Shown piece by piece: positions 59,025 to 64,000 of a DNA stretch of 64,000 bases. The translations under genes were made by a program, and so were the position numbers. The stretch comes from Ulvibacterium marinum (GTDB lineage: Bacteria > Bacteroidota > Bacteroidia > Flavobacteriales > Flavobacteriaceae). The notes under the pieces are model-generated. The model saw only the letters and a program-made list of their open reading frames with translations. It had not been told where the DNA came from and did no database searches. The DNA lies in NCBI RefSeq assembly GCF_003626755.1, contig NZ_RBCJ01000002.1, forward strand, positions 558,001 to 622,000. The letters run 5' to 3'. The stretch's first letter is position 1. Each line of letters starts with the position of its first letter.

Positions 59025-60359
59025 CTATTTTGAAATTACCTCTTCCAAATGGTCGTCCCATTCCTTTGGATGGGGCTCACCCAATTTACCAACGGACTTT
59101 GCCACGACCATCGATACAGTAGCATCACCCGTAACATTTACGATCGTACGGCACATATCCAAGGGTCTATCTACCGCGAAAATCAAGGCTAGGGCTATAG
59201 GATACAAATTCGGGGGGAAGCCAATGGATTCCAATACAATGACCAACATCACCATACCTGCCCCTGGTACCGCCGCAGAACCAATGGAAGCCAAAAGTGC
59301 CGTAAGAACAATGATAATCTGATTGCTGAAAACCAAGCCTTCCGGCCATAAGACCTGCATAGCAAAAACTGCCGCTACACCCTGGTACAGACTAGTGCCA
59401 TCCATATTGATCGTAGCTCCTACCGGAAGTACAAAACTAGAAACCTCCTTATCCACTCCAATATGTTCCTCTACCCTTTCCATGGTTACCGGAAGGGTTG
59501 CAGCACTAGAACTAGTGGAAAAAGCCAATAACTGTGCTGGGCTGATTTCCTTTAAGAACCAAAAAGGGTTTTTTTGGGTGTAGGTTGAAACAAGAATGGC
59601 ATAAAAGACAATCATCAAAAATAACCCAAGTACCACAACACCTGCGTATTTTAGAAGTGCCACCAACAAATCCGAATCCCCGGAGGACGCCACTACATTG
59701 GCCAACAGGGCGAAAACGGCATAGGGGGCGGTCAACATAATCAGATCCACCATTTTTAAAACTACCTCGTTCAGGGCGTCAAACAATTGCTTCAGGGGCC
59801 TAGCTCTTTCTTCACCGATCAACAACATTGAAATGCCCATAAAAATGGTAAAAAATATCACCTGTAGCATCAATGCATTTTCGCTCATCGCCTTGACCGC
59901 ATTATCGGGAACCATATCTTCCAAGAATTGAAGCGGGCCACTTTCTTTTTGTTTCAGGGCTTCGTCCAATTTTGAGGTAACACCGCTGTCCGAGGCATAG
60001 GTTTCCGAAAGTTTGGCAACCGTATCCTCCGAAATGCCATTCCCGGGTTGCAATACGTTCACCAGTAAAAGACCGATGGTTATGGCCACTACGGTAGTAA
60101 AAACATAAATACCAATAGTCCTAAGTCCTATTCTTTTAAACTTGGAAATATCCTTAAGGTCCGATATTCCTTTTATCAGGGAAGCCAGAATCAAAGGAAT
60201 CGCAATAAGTTTTAGCAACTTAACGAAAATAGTGCCCCACGGTTTGATCCAATCGGAAACAAATTCACGTCCCCAATCCGGATAGGTCATGACAAAGCCA
60301 AAGACCAACCCTAAAACCATACCTATTAGGATTTTCCAATGCAATTCCATTTTCCGCAT
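59025..60359 (-). CDS. Dicarboxylate/amino-acid:cation symporter (DAACS family)
   Basis: A 444-residue secondary carrier with about eight membrane helices and two re-entrant loops. Signature stretches are LKLIAIPLILASLIKGISDL in helix 3, FSTSSSAATLPVTMERVEEH (Ser-rich HP1 tip), LPVGATINMDGTSLYQGVAA (NMDGT of TM7) and AAVPGAGMVMLVIVLESIGF (HP2). These take up glutamate, aspartate or C4-dicarboxylates with sodium or protons. A 65-residue acidic insertion after helix 4 (about 105-170: LQPGNGISEDTVAKLSE, LDEALKQKESGPLQ) is longer than in GltP. An ATG three codons on (60350) is an alternative start. It lies 16 bases upstream of the ATP-grasp gene and may be co-transcribed with the QEGLA cassette. 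Confidence 0.94.
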   Translation of the reverse strand: MRKMELHWKILIGMVLGLVFGFVMTYPDWGREFVSDWIKPWGTIFVKLLKLIAIPLILASLIKGISDLKDISKFKRIGLRTIGIYVFTTVVAITIGLLLVNVLQPGNGISEDTVAKLSETYASDSGVTSKLDEALKQKESGPLQFLEDMVPDNAVKAMSENALMLQVIFFTIFMGISMLLIGEERARPLKQLFDALNEVVLKMVDLIMLTAPYAVFALLANVVASSGDSDLLVALLKYAGVVVLGLFLMIVFYAILVSTYTQKNPFWFLKEISPAQLLAFSTSSSAATLPVTMERVEEHIGVDKEVSSFVLPVGATINMDGTSLYQGVAAVFAMQVLWPEGLVFSNQIIIVLTALLASIGSAAVPGAGMVMLVIVLESIGFPPNLYPIALALIFAVDRPLDMCRTIVNVTGDATVSMVVAKSVGKLGEPHPKEWDDHLEEVISK

Positions 60360-60417
60360 ACCTGATGAATTTGGGAAGTAAGATACTATTTTGGAAGGAG
60401 AACCCCTAGAAAGCGGA

Positions 60418-61482
60418 TTACAATTTTATAGTACGATTGATAAGTGAATAATCGGCCAGGACCAAAGCCGCCATGGCCTCAACAATGGGTACCGCCCTAG
60501 GCACAACACATGGGTCATGACGCCCTTTTCCCTTGGTTTTTACCATGTTGCCTTCCTTGTCTATGGTCTCGTAACCTTGGATTACCGTGGCGACAGGTTT
60601 AAAAGCCACCTTGAAATAAATGTCCATTCCATTGCTAATTCCTCCTTGTACGCCGCCACTATGATTGGTCTTTGTAGAACCGTCCGAATTGAATTGATCA
60701 TTGTGTTGGCTTCCTTTCATTTTTACCCCAGCAAAACCACTTCCGTATTCAAAACCTTTTACCGCATTGATGGATAACATGGCTTTTCCCAGCTCGGCAT
60801 GGAGCTTATCAAAAACAGGCTCTCCCAGACCTATGGGAACATTCTGGATAACACAGGTAATAATTCCGCCTATGGTATCCCCTTCTTTTCGAATTTCCTT
60901 AATATACTCCTCCATCCTTTGTGCCGTATCCGGATCGGGACAGCGTACCGGGTTGGATTCAATAAGCGAAAAGTCCAGTTCGGTATACGCCTTATCCAAT
61001 GTCAATGCGCCTACTTGAGACACAAAGGCGTTGATACGTACATCCTTTAAAAATTGTTTGGCAATGGCACCGGCCACTACCCTACTGGCCGTTTCCCGTG
61101 CAGAACTCCGTCCTCCGCCCCTATAATCACGAAAGCCATATTTTTGGTCGTATACATAGTCCGCGTGGGAAGGCCTATACGAATCTTTGATATGCGAATA
61201 ATCCTTGGATTTCTGATTGGTATTGTAAATAGCAAAACCAATAGGTGTCCCCGTAGTCTTTCCCTCAAAAATTCCGGATAGGAAATCTACCTTGTCCGGT
61301 TCTTTTCTTTGTGTAACAATGGCGGATTGCCCGGGTCGCCGCCGATCCAGTTCCTTTTGCACAGCTTCAAGATCCAATTCCAATCCCGCAGGACATCCGT
61401 CCAACACTCCTCCTATGGCAACTCCATGGGATTCTCCAAAAGTGGTAAGCTTAAAACTATTTCCAAAGGTATTCCCGGCCAT
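60418..61482 (-). CDS. aroC: Chorismate synthase
   Basis: A 354-residue chorismate synthase, the last step of the shikimate pathway (EPSP to chorismate with reduced FMN). Family signatures are present: [39 protein letters not shown], and GSQHNDQF with [18 protein letters not shown]. Also KPVATV and [15 protein letters not shown] close to the end. Length is standard. It has the best promoter of the window, at 61542-61573. Confidence 0.97.
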   Translation of the reverse strand: MAGNTFGNSFKLTTFGESHGVAIGGVLDGCPAGLELDLEAVQKELDRRRPGQSAIVTQRKEPDKVDFLSGIFEGKTTGTPIGFAIYNTNQKSKDYSHIKDSYRPSHADYVYDQKYGFRDYRGGGRSSARETASRVVAGAIAKQFLKDVRINAFVSQVGALTLDKAYTELDFSLIESNPVRCPDPDTAQRMEEYIKEIRKEGDTIGGIITCVIQNVPIGLGEPVFDKLHAELGKAMLSINAVKGFEYGSGFAGVKMKGSQHNDQFNSDGSTKTNHSGGVQGGISNGMDIYFKVAFKPVATVIQGYETIDKEGNMVKTKGKGRHDPCVVPRAVPIVEAMAALVLADYSLINRTIKL

Positions 61483-61789
61483 TTCTTAGGGTTAATGGAT
61501 ATATGACGTTAAGTATACACATATCAATTTTCGACAAAGGCCAAAGGTAAATCTTAAATCAGAGATACAAAAATCCATCTTCAGCTTAATGTTCGCTTAA
61601 CAATTTGATTACGGAGATGATGTAAACTTAACATTATACCAATCAATTATTGATCTCAATTTCATTTTCAAGTTATACCTATAGGTTTATTTTGTAAGAA
61701 ATTATCTTACGTTGCCGGAAAATGTGATGACAAATTGTACCCCACCCAAAAAAGATTATACTAACGTATTCTCAATGCCGATGTATTAG
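61483..61789. promoter_or_regulatory. Divergent regulatory gap between aroC and the LpxH-like gene
   Basis: A 307-base gap. It holds the aroC promoter (61542-61573). Further right, GTAAGA (61694-61699) and TCTTAC (61705-61710) form a 17-base palindrome that could be an operator or part of the rightward promoter. No gene-like frame is present. Confidence 0.5.
61542..61573 (-). promoter_or_regulatory. aroC promoter with -33 and -7 boxes
   Basis: On the minus strand TTTTTG (61568-61573) is followed after 18 bases by TACCTTTG (61542-61549). Both boxes and the spacing fit the Bacteroidota TTTG-N19-TAnnTTTG promoter. The start codon lies 59 bases downstream, at 61482. Confidence 0.75.
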
Positions 61790-62674
61790 ATGAAGAAACG
61801 AAAAATTGACTTGGTGGTTATTTCTGATGTGCATTTAGGAACTTATGGATGTCATGCCGACGAACTCATAGCCTATTTAAATAGTATTCATCCAAACAAA
61901 CTGGTCCTCAACGGGGACATAATCGATACCTGGCAATTTAGCAAAAACTATTTCCCTCCGTCACATATGAAAGTCCTCCGTAAAATTATTGGAATGGCTT
62001 CTAAAGGAACCGAGGTGTTCTATATTACCGGGAATCATGATGAGGTTTTGAGGAAATTTAGTGATACTTCTATGGGCAATCTTCATATTTCGGATAAACT
62101 GGTTCTAAACCTGGATGGAAAAAAAGCTTGGTTTTTTCATGGAGACGTGTTCGATGTCTCCAAACAAAATGCAAAATGGTTGGCCAAACTAGGTGGATAC
62201 GGCTATGGCATACTCATTTTAATAAATCGATTCGTCAACTGGTGCCTTACAAATATTGGGCGGGAACGCTATTCATTGTCCGAAAAAATAAAGAATAAGG
62301 TTAAGGGCACCACTAAATACGTTCGGGAATTTGAGCAAACAGGCGTGGACATCGCGATTGAAAATCATTACGATTATGTAATCTGCGGACATATCCATCA
62401 ACCTAAAAAGGAAATCCATATTACAAAAAAAGGGAAATGCACCTATCTGAATTCCGGGGATTGGGTGGAAAACCTTACTGCTTTGGAATATTCATTTAAA
62501 CGCTGGAAAATTTACAAATACAACCAAGACAAGCTCTCGCCATTTTTTGCCGACGAGGAATTGAAGGAAATGGACATGCATGAACTCATTGCCTCAATCA
62601 CGGCAAAAAAAGAAGAGGAAGAAAAAAGTAAGGGAAAAAAGGGAGAGAAATCCTTAGATGAGGGCCTCCTTTAA
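61790..62674 (+). CDS. LpxH-like metallophosphoesterase (UDP-2,3-diacylglucosamine diphosphatase family)
   Basis: A 294-residue calcineurin-like phosphoesterase. All metal motifs are seen: VISDVHLGTYGCHADEL, VLNGDIIDTWQFSKNYFPPS, YITGNHDEVLRKF, WFFHGDVFDVSK and VICGHIHQPKK. The family cleaves UDP-2,3-diacylglucosamine in lipid A synthesis, or acts on related pyrophosphates. The end is charged and flexible (AKKEEEEKSKGKKGEKS). Its last 21 bases overlap the convergent oxidase gene. The position beside that gene is probably coincidental. Confidence 0.9.
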   Translation: MKKRKIDLVVISDVHLGTYGCHADELIAYLNSIHPNKLVLNGDIIDTWQFSKNYFPPSHMKVLRKIIGMASKGTEVFYITGNHDEVLRKFSDTSMGNLHISDKLVLNLDGKKAWFFHGDVFDVSKQNAKWLAKLGGYGYGILILINRFVNWCLTNIGRERYSLSEKIKNKVKGTTKYVREFEQTGVDIAIENHYDYVICGHIHQPKKEIHITKKGKCTYLNSGDWVENLTALEYSFKRWKIYKYNQDKLSPFFADEELKEMDMHELIASITAKKEEEEKSKGKKGEKSLDEGLL

Positions 62675-64000
62675 TATGGAAACCGGATGCTTGGCCTTTC
62701 TTCCGGTACCATCATGAATCTGATGCCTGCAACTGGTACCGTTCGCGGCAATTATAACATCATCGTTCGATTTTCTGATAGCCGGGAACAACTTTAACTC
62801 CCCAACCTGCATACTAACTTGATAGTGTTCCTTTTCATATCCAAAAGACCCCGCCATACCACAACAACCGGAAGGAATTATGGAGACCTTATAGTTTTCA
62901 ACCAAGTTTAGGATATCGAATGTAACTTTTTGGTTGCTCAATGCTTTCTGATGGCAATGGCAATGTATTTTTACCGTATGTTGCTCTTTAGTGAAATTCT
63001 CCTTGCCAATCGCCCCTTTTTCAATTTCTTTGGAAAGGAACTCCTCGAATAAAAAAACATGTGATGCTATGACCTTAGTCGTCTCCGTATCGGAAGAAAA
63101 GCGCTTTAGTTCATCCCGAAAGGTTAAAATGGCAGAAGGCTCCAAACCCACAACTGGAATTCCGGCATCTGCAAATGTTTTAAGGCTACCCATGTTTTCC
63201 AAGGCCAATTTTTTGGCTTGCTTTAAAAAGCCCTTGGAAATGTAGGTACGCCCACTCTCCGCGTAAAATAATTGTACATCGTAACCCAAACGGGTCAATA
63301 CCTCAATAGCATCCTTGCCCAAGTCGGTATCCAGATAGCGTGTAAACTCGTCAATGTACAAGACAACTTTATCCCTATTTGTTTTAAATTGATTTTTAAT
63401 ATTTTGTAGATACTTATTGAAATTAAAGCTTGAAACTTTAGGAAGTCGTCTTTCCTTTGCCACACCGGCCGATTTTTTTAATAGTCCACTTAACAAAGAA
63501 GAGCCATATAACGCATTCGTCAATCCGGATACCTTACTTCCTAATCTATTCAATTGGGTATTGTGGGCAAAAAGTTTGGCCCGTAAGGGATAGCCATTGG
63601 TTTCCTGATATTGATATAGGAATTCAGCTTTAAGCGCGGCGATATCCACATTGCTCGGACATTCACTTGAGCAGGCCTTGCAGCTCAGGCAAAGGTCAAA
63701 GACCTCTTTCAATTCCTTTTGGTCAAACTTATTGGTTTTGTCGGACGTAGTGAGAAATTCCCGCAAGGCATTCGCCCTGCCCCTAGTTGTATCTTTTTCG
63801 TTCCTTGTGGCGTGATAACTAGGGCACATACCGCCCTTCATATGCTCGGATTTCCTGCAATCCCCACTTCCATTGCATTTTTCAGCAGCCCTAAGAATAC
63901 CTTCACTATCGGAAAAGTCCAGCAACGTTTCGATCTCAGGTTCCTCCCTATCAATTTCATAGCGTAGGGATTCATCCATGGGATAGGCATCTACTATTTT
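62654..64000 (-). CDS. FAD/Fe-S oxidase (GlcD-GlcF type), C-terminal part
   Basis: The frame is open to the right edge (upstream codons at 63980-64000 read KIVDAYP), so this is the C-terminal 448 residues of a larger protein; full-length relatives have about 970 residues, with an FAD-binding domain in front. Two ferredoxin-type clusters are seen: CNGSGDCRKSEHMKGGMCP and CLSCKACSSECPSNVDI. These are followed by the CCG-type cysteine domains (HCHCHQKALSN, SGCCGMAGSFGYEKEH, NGTSCRHQIHDGT). It oxidises D-lactate, glycolate or a similar 2-hydroxy acid and passes electrons to the quinone pool. The substrate cannot be told from this half. Confidence 0.93.
   Translation of the reverse strand, partial: KIVDAYPMDESLRYEIDREEPEIETLLDFSDSEGILRAAEKCNGSGDCRKSEHMKGGMCPSYHATRNEKDTTRGRANALREFLTTSDKTNKFDQKELKEVFDLCLSCKACSSECPSNVDIAALKAEFLYQYQETNGYPLRAKLFAHNTQLNRLGSKVSGLTNALYGSSLLSGLLKKSAGVAKERRLPKVSSFNFNKYLQNIKNQFKTNRDKVVLYIDEFTRYLDTDLGKDAIEVLTRLGYDVQLFYAESGRTYISKGFLKQAKKLALENMGSLKTFADAGIPVVGLEPSAILTFRDELKRFSSDTETTKVIASHVFLFEEFLSKEIEKGAIGKENFTKEQHTVKIHCHCHQKALSNQKVTFDILNLVENYKVSIIPSGCCGMAGSFGYEKEHYQVSMQVGELKLFPAIRKSNDDVIIAANGTSCRHQIHDGTGRKAKHPVSILKEALI

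Noticed and set aside
1-64000. CRISPR arrays, tRNA or rRNA genes, riboswitches
   Set aside because: No regularly spaced direct repeats, no cloverleaf-like CCA-proximal sequences and no rRNA words were noticed on reading; a covariance-model scan would be needed to exclude small RNAs.

Overview
The window looks like a chromosomal segment of a marine member of the Flavobacteriaceae (Bacteroidota). The evidence is TAnnTTTG promoter boxes without Shine-Dalgarno sites, many lipoproteins with S-C lipoboxes, LytTR/His_kinase signalling, a fused E1 alpha/beta 2-oxoacid dehydrogenase, a GlcD/GlcF-type Fe-S oxidase, a sulfatase, a type III polyketide synthase cluster and TPR proteins with a C-terminal LuxR-like helix-turn-helix. 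No tRNA, rRNA, CRISPR array or transposase gene was seen. Genus-level placement is not attempted.

Layout. 0-3.4 kb: a secreted protein and a LytTR two-component pair. 3.5-7.8 kb: a secreted beta-lactamase-fold hydrolase, a WD40-like lipoprotein, and a second copy of the hydrolase fused to an esterase. 7.8-21.2 kb is the accessory part: long non-coding gaps filled with related dispersed hairpin-rich repeats separate a DUF4097-like protein, a TetR-controlled operon with two sister NTF2-like proteins, a truncated AlkD-like gene, and a tightly overlapping four-gene unit at 13.78-19.22 kb. That unit encodes a C5-cytosine methyltransferase, a large protein carrying both a MORC/Hsp90-type ATPase and a histidine-kinase-type ATPase, a receiver-like protein, and an HNH endonuclease. 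It is the best candidate here for an undescribed system, probably a restriction-type defence with an internal two-component relay. A RadC protein flanked by imperfect direct repeats and a 0.48-kb segment with 21-bp terminal inverted repeats follow it.

21.3-28.4 kb: core-type genes (hpf, YceI, TerC) and a leftward catabolic operon (isomerase, GntR regulator, DeoC, Gfo/Idh/MocA dehydrogenase). 28.5-34.75 kb: an eight-gene leftward biosynthetic cluster (flavoprotein, methyltransferase, type III PKS, SDR, dehydratase, ketosynthase, ACP, membrane protein). It probably builds a fatty starter on its own ACP and converts it into a methylated and oxidised phenolic lipid or pyrone. 34.8-48.6 kb: OmpA and lipocalin-like lipoproteins, the E1 dehydrogenase, a 2OG oxygenase, a sulfatase, SUI1, DUF1835, a nucleoside phosphorylase, a cytosolic binding protein, ung, DUF6340 and mutS2.

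48.7-55 kb: a lipoprotein related to cholesterol-dependent cytolysins, two tandem TPR/HTH proteins with almost identical C-termini, and a previously uncalled 58-residue lipoprotein. 55-64 kb: a DCC protein, a GIY-YIG protein, a three-gene cassette (ATP-grasp ligase, N-formylglutamate amidohydrolase-like, QEGLA-motif metallopeptidase), a dicarboxylate symporter, aroC, an LpxH-like phosphoesterase and the C-terminal part of a FAD/Fe-S oxidase that runs off the right edge.

All family assignments come from reading motifs by eye; no database search was run.
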